Below, piece by piece: positions 1-5,976 of a stretch of DNA of 9,787 nucleotides. The first letter of the stretch is position 1. Every line of letters begins with the position of its first letter. The DNA is from Opitutaceae bacterium (lineage in GTDB: Bacteria; Verrucomicrobiota; Verrucomicrobiia; Opitutales; Opitutaceae), in contig JAITDF010000490.1 in the NCBI GenBank assembly GCA_031282705.1, forward strand, positions 1 to 9,787, in the 5' to 3' direction. The position numbers and the translations under genes are program-made. A model generated the notes under the pieces. That model was not told the DNA's origin. It made no database searches and was given only the letters and a program-made list of their open reading frames with translations.

Positions 1-144
1 GCCATTATTCACCCACTGTTTTAACAGCAAACCGATGAATTTGCTTGGCGTCAGGTCAAGTGCGGCGGCCCGCGCTTTAATGAGCGCGGCGGTTGATTCA
101 GTGGTGACCCCACCCACGACAGAATGACCTTTTTTTAAACCCAC
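1..144 (-). CDS. Ribbon-helix-helix (CopG/Arc-type) regulator, 3' end cut by window edge
   Basis: The minus-strand frame is open from position 201 down to the left edge. It encodes a short basic N-terminus, a predicted beta strand (HSVVGGV), a first helix (ESTAALIKARAAALD), the turn LTPS and a second helix (KFIGLLLKQWV). This strand-helix-turn-helix order, with the conserved small residues in the turn, is the ribbon-helix-helix fold of Arc/CopG/MetJ-type repressors, which dimerise and insert the strand into the DNA major groove. There is no ATG. GTG at 144-142 gives a natural N-terminus (VGLKKGHS), while TTG at 183-181 or GTG at 117-115 are alternatives. No Shine-Dalgarno is evident. It is transcribed away from the replication operon, so a role as the element's repressor or copy-number regulator is likely but inferred. 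About 48 codons are visible and the C-terminus lies outside the window. Confidence 0.62.
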   Translation of the reverse strand, partial: MGLKKGHSVVGGVTTESTAALIKARAAALDLTPSKFIGLLLKQWVNNG

Positions 145-216
145 AACGATAACGAGTTTTTGAGGGGGAAACGGTTTAAGCAAAAAAAATGTTGCAAAAG
201 CCTAAAAGGTTTAAAC
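135..216. promoter_or_regulatory. AT-rich divergent control region with GGTTTAA repeats
   Basis: This is the most AT-rich stretch of the window, lying between the minus-strand regulator and the plus-strand operon. It holds GGTTTAA in direct orientation at 173-179 and 208-214 (35 nt apart) and the inverted copy TTAAACC at 135-141. The 208-214 copy sits in the palindrome GTTTAAAC (209-216). The inverted copy overlaps the first codons of the minus-strand gene if GTG 144 is the start. Repeats of this kind suit an operator for the ribbon-helix-helix protein or iterons. No clean sigma-70 pair with correct spacing was found on either strand, so promoter positions are not assigned. Confidence 0.35.
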
Positions 217-243
217 TGTTTGAATGTGTCGCACCCACAACAC

Positions 244-321
244 GCCCGCCGTCCTTCGTCGGTCTCCCAAGGCGACATGGGGGGAAGGTTGAGAACCTTC
301 CGGCGGGCAAAAATCCGACGA
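244..321 (+). ncRNA. Predicted pseudoknotted RNA leader of the replication operon
   Basis: Four helices partition this segment almost without leftover bases. P1 pairs GCCCGCCG (244-251) with CGGCGGGC (301-308), 8 bp. A second helix pairs TCGTCGG (256-262) with CCGACGA (315-321), 7 bp, and crosses P1, giving an H-type pseudoknot. Inside P1 lie a 5-bp hairpin (264-268 with 279-283, one G-U pair) and a 7-bp hairpin (284-290 with 294-300, loop GAG). The 3' strand of the pseudoknot ends 13 nt before the ATG at 335, next to a purine-rich AGAAAGAAAA that could be the ribosome-binding region. This is the layout of a cis-acting translational switch or a plasmid-type copy-control pseudoknot. I could not match it to a riboswitch class known to me. 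It could instead act as DNA, as part of the replication origin. Confidence 0.45.
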
Positions 322-334
322 GAAAGAAAACCAC

Positions 335-736
335 ATGCCAACTCACACCGAAAAAACGGCCTCCCCCGAGGCCCCGAACAACGCCCAAAAAGCCATGCAG
401 GCGGAAGTGGTCCGCCTTTATCAGGCCAACGTGGCGGCGATAAAGGAATATGAAGCGGCCTTGCACGCGCTGCCCGAGGCGAGCCTAAATCTCCGTCAGG
501 GCAGGCTTGCGCTTGGAAAGTGCATCCAAGGGGCGCCCTTCCCCGGTGTGCAAGCTGCCTGGCAGCGGCTTTGCACGATGGAAAAAGAGGACCCTTTCCT
601 CGCGCGGCATGACACGGCGCGGCGCGCCTCCGACGAGGCTCACCGCGCGTTTGTCCGCTTCATGGGGGACAACCCCGGCAGCGACTTCCTGCTCACCGCC
701 GGCCTTGCCGGCGGTGAGGGAGGGTGGGCGTCATGA
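335..736 (+). CDS. Hypothetical early protein, 133 aa, helical
   Basis: First gene of the plus-strand operon. I do not recognise it. The product is soluble and mostly helical by eye: a Thr/Ala/Pro-rich N-terminal tail (about residues 1-20), a long amphipathic stretch (EVVRLYQANVAAIKEYEAAL), and further charged helices (QAAWQRLCTMEKEDPFLARHD, then ARRASDEAHRAFVRFMGD), ending in a Gly-rich tail. It has no signal peptide or membrane segment. The ATG at 335 follows the pseudoknotted leader at 244-321 and a purine-rich AGAAAGAAAA, so its translation may be controlled by that leader. Its stop overlaps the next start as ATGA (733-736), implying translational coupling to the helix-turn-helix gene and then to Rep. 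A replication-accessory or regulatory role fits the position, but nothing in the sequence proves it. Confidence 0.6.
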   Translation: MPTHTEKTASPEAPNNAQKAMQAEVVRLYQANVAAIKEYEAALHALPEASLNLRQGRLALGKCIQGAPFPGVQAAWQRLCTMEKEDPFLARHDTARRASDEAHRAFVRFMGDNPGSDFLLTAGLAGGEGGWAS

Positions 737-984
737 CAATGGCGGCGCTGGAGCGCAAGGTGGCGATTTTGGAAAAGGCGGTTTTGAACCTCCGATTCCA
801 AGTTGAGCAAAGCCATGCGCTGGTCACGGGGGATTGTTCCCCCGTGACCTTCAGCACGAAGGAGTTTGCCGGCAAAATCGGGCGTTCGCGGCAGTGGGTT
901 TCGCGGGAAATCGCGGGCGGGCGGATCAAGGCTTACGGGCGGCCGGCGCTGATACCGGGAAGCGAAATCCTCCGTTTTTTATAG
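733..984 (+). CDS. Small helix-turn-helix DNA-binding protein with N-terminal coiled coil
   Basis: An 83-aa protein starting at the ATG that overlaps the previous stop. A GTG at 724 would add three residues but is less likely. Residues about 4-27 form a heptad-like helix (LERKVAILEKAVLNLRFQVEQ) that could dimerise. Residues about 38-83 (STKEFAGKIGRSRQWVSREIAGGRIKAYGRPALIPGSEILRFL in outline: helix, turn, recognition helix with SRQWVSREI, then a short wing and final helix) match the excisionase/MerR-like helix-turn-helix family. It ends with TAG immediately followed by the Rep ATG. It is probably a DNA-binding partner or regulator of Rep, or an operon regulator; excisionase function is possible only if an integrase lies outside the window. 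A 12-bp inverted repeat (822-849) sits in the coding sequence between the coil and the helix-turn-helix. Confidence 0.68.
   Translation: MTMAALERKVAILEKAVLNLRFQVEQSHALVTGDCSPVTFSTKEFAGKIGRSRQWVSREIAGGRIKAYGRPALIPGSEILRFL
822..849. repeat. 12-bp perfect inverted repeat with TTGT loop; candidate replication origin hairpin
   Basis: GGTCACGGGGGA (822-833) and TCCCCCGTGACC (838-849) are exact reverse complements separated by TTGT. It lies 136 nt upstream of rep, inside the helix-turn-helix gene, at the join between its two domains where sequence constraint should be low. Rolling-circle double-strand origins of pC194/pUB110-type replicons typically place the nick in or beside such a hairpin. The loop lacks the classic CTTGATA nick sequence of pC194, so origin function is a hypothesis. 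A Rep or helix-turn-helix operator, or a transcript attenuator, is also possible. Confidence 0.45.
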
Positions 985-3087
985 ATGCATTTCCGGGGCA
1001 AACGGCACGCGCGCGCCGAGTACAAACGGCTGCGATTTCTGGACAACCGCCCGGCGGACGCGCGGCGGTTTGTGCGCGATGCGGTGGAAGCGGAGCGGGA
1101 ATACGAGCGCATCATCCGGGGGACGACAAAGCAGACCATCAAAAGGGACAAGGCGGCGGAGCGGGCGGAAAAGGAGGAGCGGCGGCGGGGGACCACGCGG
1201 ACGCTTGGGAAGGCCCTCGAGGAAACGGGCCTGCAAGTGTTTTTCGCGGACACGATTGAAGCGGCGGTTCGCGACAGGCGGCCCTACCGCGCCCCGGTGT
1301 CGCTGCGATTCCCCGGCGACGAGCCGGGGACGGAAATCGTGCACCCGGTGACGAACATCCGCCGCGTGAATTTTTTCCCGGAAATCGCCGGGGCGAAGCA
1401 CGCCAGGCTCGAGAGGGAGCTGGCGGCGTTTGTGCTCGAACGGATTTCCAAGGGGAAGCTCGTGAGCATGATGACCTTTAACGGCGGCGCGAGATGGCGC
1501 GACGGCGCGGAGACGGGGCGGTTGAGGGAAGGGCGCGGGGAGATGCGCGCCGCCATGACGCGGCTCTTCCGCTCGCGCACATTCCAACGGTTTTTCGCGC
1601 CGCTCTTCACCGGCGAGGAATACGGCACGCCGAAAGGCCGGTATTCGGCGCGGCGGCGCGCCTGGCGGTGGCACATGCACACGCACGCGCACATCCTTGT
1701 CGAGGCGCGGGAGCGCGCGCCGGACTTCAACCGGCTGATGACATGGGTGCGGTTGCGCTACCACGGCATTTTGGCCGGCAGAAAATACCCCGGCCTGATA
1801 AAACTTCTGGACTTCGGCAAACCGGTGCCGGCGGAGCTGGCCGGGGCGGTGAAACAGTGGATGGAAGACAGCCAGGCGCTGGCGCTCGTGGAATACGACG
1901 GGGCGATCCGGGACGTTCAGGAGGCGTGCAAATACCCCATGAAGGACAAAGACCTTGTGGCGCTCTGCACCGAAGGCGGCGCGCAACCCATCCGCGACCT
2001 TTACGACAACCTGTTCCACGCCCGGCTATGCACGCCGAGGGGCTCGTTTCGCAAATGGCGGAAGCGCCTTTACGAACCGGACGGGTTTAGGCGGAAACTC
2101 ATCGCGGAAAAAACGCCCGAGGGCGATTCTGTTTATCGCTCCGTGAAGGATTGGAACTGCCAGACGGCGAACATGGCCGAGGCGATTTGCGGGCGAAAAG
2201 AAAGGGCGGAAAAACGGAAATCGCTTAATCGCCTTAAAGAGCAGGAAACAAGGGAGTTGCGCGAAATCCTGAAATCGCGCATGGCGGAGTGGGAGCGATT
2301 CCAAAAGAATCGCCCGGGCGATTTCCGGGAAATCGCCCCCCCCGATTCCGGGAATCGCCCCGGCGCCGCCGTGCCGGAGGGCGATTTCCGGGGCGATTTC
2401 AAAAGAATCGCCCCCCCGATTCCCGGAAATCGCCCCCCCCGATTCGGGAAATCGCCCCCCGATTACATAGAATCGTTTCCGCGCAACGACTTCCGCATCG
2501 AGCGATTCGACTATCACCTTTTCCCGGCATGGTTCTGCCTGAAACGGGAGATTTGCGCGCTTTACGGGCGGCTGATGGGTTCGGCGGTCCTGTTTGACCT
2601 GGGCATCCCCGGCTTTGTCCTGGAGCACTTGCGGGGGATGCGATGGCACATCGCCGAAGAGAACGCGGCGGTGCATGAAATCCGCTACGGAGAAGGCCGG
2701 GTGCGGAAGCCGGTGCGGAACCTGGTGGTGGCGCGCATCGCGCCATCGTTCATCGGCGGCGGCGCCATTGCGCGGCCCGGCATCGTCGTCATCGGAGCGA
2801 CCGGCGACATGCGCGTATGGCGCAACAATGACCTTGCGCGGCGCCTGGAGCGCATCGCCCGCCCCTGCATCGCCGAGGCGGTGACGCAGCGGGAATGGGA
2901 GGAGGCGGCGCCGGACTTCGCGCCGCCGGCGGACGGCGCCGACGATGCCGCCGCGCCCGCGGGCGCGGGGGACTTTATAGGGAGTTCCCAGACTCCACTT
3001 AATTTTCCGTTTTACAATTTGGGGCCGCCGGGAAACGGCCCCGGAAACGCGCAAAACGCAGAATCAACCGCCCTCGCGGAGGCATGA
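985..3087 (+). CDS. HUH-endonuclease rolling-circle replication initiator (Rep_1-like), 700 aa
   Basis: Nicks one strand at the origin and stays bound to the 5' end to start rolling-circle replication. All three family motifs are visible in order. Motif 1 is KLVSMMTF (residues 158-165). Motif 2 is HMHTHAHILV (230-239), with metal-binding His234-Ala-His236. Motif 3 is ACKYPMKDKD (314-323), with catalytic Tyr317 and Lys320 in the YxxK spacing. The single tyrosine and the KYxxK-D context resemble pC194/pUB110-type Rep_1 proteins rather than the two-tyrosine phiX174/P2/PM2 type. Residues 1-110 are a charged, helical, non-catalytic extension. Residues about 437-494 are an Arg/Pro/Gly-rich segment encoded by a palindromic repeat cluster. 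Residues about 495-640 look like a folded domain I do not recognise, and the C-terminus is low complexity. At 700 aa it is much longer than plasmid Rep_1 proteins and nearer the large Rep of PM2. The start abuts the upstream TAG. Confidence 0.87.
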   Translation: MHFRGKRHARAEYKRLRFLDNRPADARRFVRDAVEAEREYERIIRGTTKQTIKRDKAAERAEKEERRRGTTRTLGKALEETGLQVFFADTIEAAVRDRRPYRAPVSLRFPGDEPGTEIVHPVTNIRRVNFFPEIAGAKHARLERELAAFVLERISKGKLVSMMTFNGGARWRDGAETGRLREGRGEMRAAMTRLFRSRTFQRFFAPLFTGEEYGTPKGRYSARRRAWRWHMHTHAHILVEARERAPDFNRLMTWVRLRYHGILAGRKYPGLIKLLDFGKPVPAELAGAVKQWMEDSQALALVEYDGAIRDVQEACKYPMKDKDLVALCTEGGAQPIRDLYDNLFHARLCTPRGSFRKWRKRLYEPDGFRRKLIAEKTPEGDSVYRSVKDWNCQTANMAEAICGRKERAEKRKSLNRLKEQETRELREILKSRMAEWERFQKNRPGDFREIAPPDSGNRPGAAVPEGDFRGDFKRIAPPIPGNRPPRFGKSPPDYIESFPRNDFRIERFDYHLFPAWFCLKREICALYGRLMGSAVLFDLGIPGFVLEHLRGMRWHIAEENAAVHEIRYGEGRVRKPVRNLVVARIAPSFIGGGAIARPGIVVIGATGDMRVWRNNDLARRLERIARPCIAEAVTQREWEEAAPDFAPPADGADDAAAPAGAGDFIGSSQTPLNFPFYNLGPPGNGPGNAQNAESTALAEA
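2294..2475. repeat. Cluster of CGATT/AATCG palindromes inside rep
   Basis: About fifteen copies of CGATT or its complement AATCG occur in about 180 nt, mostly arranged as facing pairs. The best is GGGCGATTTCC-G-GGAAATCGCCC in outline (2316-2338: 11-bp arms, 1-nt centre). Others are CGATTCC-G-GGAATCG (2343-2357), a pair around 2392-2413, and imperfect pairs near 2419 and 2440. The 14-nt word CAAAAGAATCGCCC is repeated exactly at 2302-2315 and 2400-2413. The frame stays open, giving a repetitive peptide (GDFREIAPP, GDFKRIAPP, GNRP). It may be an expanding palindromic element, a Rep-binding array, or a flexible linker produced by repeat growth. Confidence 0.7.
3021..3042 (+). other. Hairpin near the 3' end of rep
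   Basis: GGGGCCG (3021-3027) pairs with CGGCCCC (3036-3042), 7 bp with an 8-nt loop. It follows an AT-rich run (about 2997-3020) that stands out in this GC-rich gene and a smaller inverted repeat, GGAGT (2981-2985) with ACTCC (2992-2996). There is no U-tract, so it is not a standard terminator. It may reduce read-through to the genes after rep or simply be chance in GC-rich sequence. Confidence 0.3.
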
Positions 3088-3092
3088 AACCG

Positions 3093-3701
3093 ATGAAAAC
3101 AACCGAAAAAACGACAGGAAAAAATGCCGGCGCAAACGCCGTGGCGGTGTTGTGCGTGACGCCCCGGAGCCATTACAAAAAAATGCCCGGCGCGGATGCG
3201 TGGGACGCGCGGCGGGACGCGTGGAACTTCGGCGGGGGGATGCCCGTGGTCGCGCATCCGCCGTGCCGCACATGGTGCCGGATGCGCGGGTTCGCGCTTG
3301 CGAAAATGGGGCCGGAGGAAGTCCGGCGGGAGCGCGCGCTTGCGGAGTTCTGCCTTTTGCGCGTGCGGGAGAACGGCGGCGTGCTGGAGCATCCGGCGCA
3401 TTCGCTTTTTTGGAAAAGCGCGGGGCTGCCTTTGCCCGGCGCGGGCCGGGACGCGCACGGCGGCTTCACGGTTGAGGTCTGCCAGTCGTGGTTCGGGCAC
3501 AGGACCCGGAAGGAAACCTGGCTTTACATCGCGGGCTGCGAGCCCGCCGGGGTGCCGGCGACGCCGCTGGGCCTGTGGATGGGCGGCGGCAGGCAATGGG
3601 CGCGGCTCAGCGGCAACCAGCGCAAGGCGACGCCGCCGGCCTTTGCCGCCTGGCTGGTGGCGCTGGCGCAACGTTGCGGGCGGAAAGGAGGCGCGGCATG
3701 A
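3093..3701 (+). CDS. Cytosine-methyltransferase-like phage protein lacking the AdoMet motif
   Basis: A 202-aa protein from ATG 3093; starting at ATG 3084 would give 205. The 3093 start is preferred because GGAGG (3078-3082) lies 10 nt upstream of it but only 1 nt from 3084, and because the next gene begins with a matching copy of this N-terminus. After a Thr/Lys/Asn-rich leader it reads LCVTPRSHYKKMPGADAWD, then VVAHPPCRTWCRMR (Pro57-Cys58), GGVLEHPAHS (Glu99), DAHGGFTVEVCQSWFGHR, TWLYIAG and TPPAFAAWLVALA. I know this pattern from uncharacterised phage and prophage proteins. PPC and E-x-P resemble motifs IV and VI of C5-cytosine methyltransferases, but no FxGxG AdoMet-binding loop is present, so activity is uncertain. 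It could be a degenerate methyltransferase, an anti-restriction decoy or a base-modifying enzyme. Confidence 0.7.
   Translation: MKTTEKTTGKNAGANAVAVLCVTPRSHYKKMPGADAWDARRDAWNFGGGMPVVAHPPCRTWCRMRGFALAKMGPEEVRRERALAEFCLLRVRENGGVLEHPAHSLFWKSAGLPLPGAGRDAHGGFTVEVCQSWFGHRTRKETWLYIAGCEPAGVPATPLGLWMGGGRQWARLSGNQRKATPPAFAAWLVALAQRCGRKGGAA
3677..3701 (+). repeat. 25-nt gene-junction repeat, copy 1 (with Shine-Dalgarno)
   Basis: An exact 25-nt match to 3928-3952. It encodes the C-terminal GRKGGAA of one gene and carries AAAGGAGG (3684-3691), placed 6 nt before the ATG of the next gene, plus the ATGA stop/start overlap. It therefore acts as a ready-made translational-coupling junction. Confidence 0.9.
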
Positions 3702-3952
3702 AAACGAACGAAAAAACGACAACCGAAAACGCCGGCGCAAACGCGCGCATGGACGCAAACGACATCGCGCTTGCGCTCGAAACACTGGACCATGCCGTCG
3801 ATTTTCTCGAAGGCTTGGAGAGCAACGAAGATGACTTTAAGGAAGGCGGCTTGTTTTTCGGAAAAGTCCGGCGCGCCTTGGGTTACGGCAGATTGAGAAA
3901 CGCCCGTGACGTGCTGCGAGCGCATTTCGGGCGGAAAGGAGGCGCGGCATGA
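3698..3952 (+). CDS. Hypothetical protein, 84 aa, duplicated-junction gene
   Basis: I do not recognise this small protein. Its first 15 or so residues (MKTNEKTTTENAGAN) copy the N-terminus of the preceding gene (MKTTEKTTGKNAGAN), and its last seven (GRKGGAA) are identical to the preceding gene's C-terminus. Between them lies a helical, acidic core (IALALETLDHAVDFLEGLESNEDDF) and a basic helix (FFGKVRRALGYGRLRNARDVLRAHF). It starts at an ATG overlapping the upstream stop, 6 nt after a strong AAAGGAGG, so high translation is expected. No membrane segment or signal peptide. The repeated ends suggest that this coding unit arose or was inserted by recombination at the junction. Its function is unknown; an accessory early protein is the likeliest guess. 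Confidence 0.68.
   Translation: MKTNEKTTTENAGANARMDANDIALALETLDHAVDFLEGLESNEDDFKEGGLFFGKVRRALGYGRLRNARDVLRAHFGRKGGAA
3928..3952 (+). repeat. 25-nt gene-junction repeat, copy 2 (with Shine-Dalgarno)
   Basis: Second exact copy of the junction at 3677-3701: the end of the 84-aa gene, AAAGGAGG (3935-3942), and the overlapping ATGA that starts the 65-aa gene. The spacing between copies is 251 nt. Confidence 0.9.
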
Positions 3953-4146
3953 GGCGGGAGTTTTATTACATCCTCGCGAGAGGCGAGGACTACGGCGAAG
4001 GGTTCATCTGCCTGGACGGGGAAATGGACGCCGTCATCCGGCCGACGCCGCACTTTTTCGAGCACAAGGGCTCGGCGGAGCTGGTGGCGGAGCACTTCAT
4101 GATGGAATGGGGCGGCAAGGCGGTGGTGAGGAGGGTGTGGTTGTGA
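3949..4146 (+). CDS. Hypothetical small alpha/beta protein, 65 aa
   Basis: Not recognised. The sequence alternates short strands and helices by eye (REFYYILARG, EGFICLDGEMDAVIRP, ELVAEHFMMEW, KAVVRRVWL) and looks like a compact soluble domain. It starts at an ATG overlapping the previous stop, behind the second copy of the duplicated AAAGGAGG junction, and ends with TGA inside the GTGA overlap that starts the next gene. It belongs to the run of three small accessory genes between the methyltransferase-like gene and the Ala/Pro-rich gene. Such genes in small phages often counter host defence or tune replication, but nothing here identifies the role. Confidence 0.68.
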   Translation: MRREFYYILARGEDYGEGFICLDGEMDAVIRPTPHFFEHKGSAELVAEHFMMEWGGKAVVRRVWL

Positions 4147-4466
4147 GCAAGCCCGCTTATAAGATTTACAGCATAGCAAGCCCTGACGGCGGCCGCATGG
4201 TTTTTATAGACCGCGTGCGGATTGAGTCGCTGGACCACAAATACAAGCAGGCGGCATGCGTATTTGAACGGGGATTCGCCCTAAAGCGGGTGATTCCCTT
4301 TGGAAGCCTGTATTCGACCCGTGAAAAGGCGCTGGCCGCGCTGGCCGCGCTTCTCGACACGATCCCCCTTTCCCCGCCCCCCCCTTCACCGCCGCCGGCT
4401 CCGCCAATAGAGCCTTCACACCAATGCACGAAAACGGAGCCGGCGGCGGCCCAACCTGAAATATAA
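4143..4466 (+). CDS. Hypothetical protein, 107 aa, Pro-rich C-terminus
   Basis: Not recognised. The GTG at 4143 is chosen because it overlaps the upstream stop (GTGA) and has GAGGAGGG (4128-4135) 7 nt before it; the ATG at 4197 is the alternative. Residues about 1-75 look like a small folded domain (KIYSIASPDGGRMVFIDRVR, KQAACVFERGFALKR, STREKALAALAALLDTI), followed by a Pro/Ser linker and a polar tail. No membrane helix or signal peptide. The C-terminal Pro-rich tract arises from C-rich runs, as in the next gene. Five non-coding bases separate it from the 217-aa gene, so it remains in the same operon. Confidence 0.62.
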   Translation: MSKPAYKIYSIASPDGGRMVFIDRVRIESLDHKYKQAACVFERGFALKRVIPFGSLYSTREKALAALAALLDTIPLSPPPPSPPPAPPIEPSHQCTKTEPAAAQPEI

Positions 4467-4471
4467 AAACA

Positions 4472-5117
<646 letters not shown>

Positions 5118-5125
<8 letters not shown>

Positions 5126-5708
5126 CAAATTCCGAATCGCCATCATCGGCGGAAGCGAGGACGGGAAAACCTTCCTCGCGACCGGCCTGGTCCGCGGGCA
5201 ATGGCGGTTCCACCGGCGCCGAGCGATCGTCTTCGACCCGTGGCCCGGAGAAAACGACTGGGGAAAATCGGCCTGGGTGACGGACGATTTTGAAAAATTC
5301 CGCCGCGCCGTGGAAGGCACGCGCGATTGCTGCGTGGTCTGGGACGAAGGCACGCACACCGGCGGGCGCGACCGGGAGAACATAAAACTCTTCACGGCGA
5401 TCCGGCACACGCACCCGGCGTTCTATTTTGTCGGTCACAGCTACGCGGCCATGCTGCCACTCATGCGAGGCTCCCTCACCGGTGTGTTCATGGCGACGCG
5501 CGACCCCGACGACGCGGCGGAATGGGCGAAAGTCATGGTCGATGAAACCATCCGGGAAAAGGCGGTGCGCCTCGGCAAATACGAGTTTTTATACAAAAGG
5601 AAACACGAGCCGGCGCGCGTCGTGAAATACACCCCGGCTGAAATCATGGCGGGAATCCGGGTGCGGGATGCATCTTGGCGGGCATTGGCGCGCATTGACG
5701 TGCATTAA
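5118..5708 (+). CDS. Compact P-loop ATPase, probable A32/FtsK-like virion packaging ATPase
   Basis: Couples ATP hydrolysis to moving DNA, by analogy with PRD1 P9 and PM2 P9. At 196 aa it is of the minimal size seen in these viruses. The Walker A loop is GGSEDGKT (residues 11-18) after a hydrophobic strand (FRIAII). Walker B is CVVWDE (72-77), with Asp76 and Glu77. A third conserved strand, FYFVGHSY (102-109), sits where the sensor motif of A32-like ATPases lies. There is no membrane helix, unlike the Zot/pI morphogenesis ATPases of filamentous phages. It starts at ATG 5118, overlapping the end of the upstream gene by 8 nt, and is followed by the structural block, which supports a packaging role. 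A regulatory or transfer ATPase cannot be excluded. Confidence 0.78.
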
Positions 5709-5787
5709 ACACGAATGACGCATGTTTCCATGCGGCGCGGTTTATATTAAAATGGCGCCTGCAATCGTCAATCAGCCAACAAAACAC
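5709..5787 (+). promoter_or_regulatory. Intergenic spacer with hairpin and AT-rich patch, candidate late promoter region
   Basis: The first gap of any size after the early operon, just before the structural genes. It holds a 6-bp hairpin, CGCATG (5719-5724) with CATGCG (5729-5734), loop TTTC, followed by the AT-rich TTTATATTAAAAT (5741-5753), whose TATATT (5743-5748) could be a -10 box. No matching -35 at proper spacing was found. TTGACG at 5695-5700 is too far upstream for it. A short extension of the next open frame covers part of the gap (ATG 5722) but is not favoured as the start. Confidence 0.35.
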
Positions 5788-5961
5788 ATGCTCAAGAAAA
5801 TCACCAAATACGCTTTGCCCGTGGCAATCGGGCTTTTCGTCGGGGCTGCCATCGGGGACAAAATCCCAATTGTCAACTCCCTCGCGGGAAAAGTCCGCGA
5901 AACCATCGACAAGGCGCGGCAATCCACCACCACCACCACCGCCGCCGGCGGCGCCGTGTGA
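5788..5961 (+). CDS. Small membrane peptide, 57 aa, first gene of structural block
   Basis: A short protein with a basic N-terminus (MLKKITK), one hydrophobic helix (about residues 8-23, YALPVAIGLFVGAAIG), an amphipathic middle (NSLAGKVRETIDKARQ) and a Thr/Ala/Gly tail. It could span or lie on a membrane. ATG 5788 is preferred because the protein then begins with the usual Lys-rich lead to a membrane helix. ATG 5722 in the same frame would add 22 residues and overlap the hairpin. There is no Shine-Dalgarno, only an A/C-rich leader. Its position directly before the capsid gene suggests a minor virion membrane protein, as found around the capsid gene of PM2-type viruses. Function inferred only. 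Confidence 0.65.
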   Translation: MLKKITKYALPVAIGLFVGAAIGDKIPIVNSLAGKVRETIDKARQSTTTTTAAGGAV

Positions 5962-5976
5962 ACCAAAGGAACAATC

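Noticed and set aside
244..321. HDV-like self-cleaving ribozyme
   Set aside because: The crossing helices resemble P1/P2 order, but there is no P4 and the joining strand AAAAAT lacks the catalytic cytosine.
160..453. Plus-strand open frame covering the leader region
   Set aside because: It runs through the predicted pseudoknot and overlaps the start of the 335-736 gene; composition is Arg/Lys-rich and looks non-coding.
733..984. Helix-turn-helix protein as an excisionase proving integration
   Set aside because: No integrase or attachment-site repeat is visible in the window, so integration cannot be supported.
979..2019. Long open frame on the minus strand opposite rep
   Set aside because: Antisense shadow of a GC-rich gene: rich in Arg/Pro/His with no motif, while the plus frame carries all three Rep motifs.
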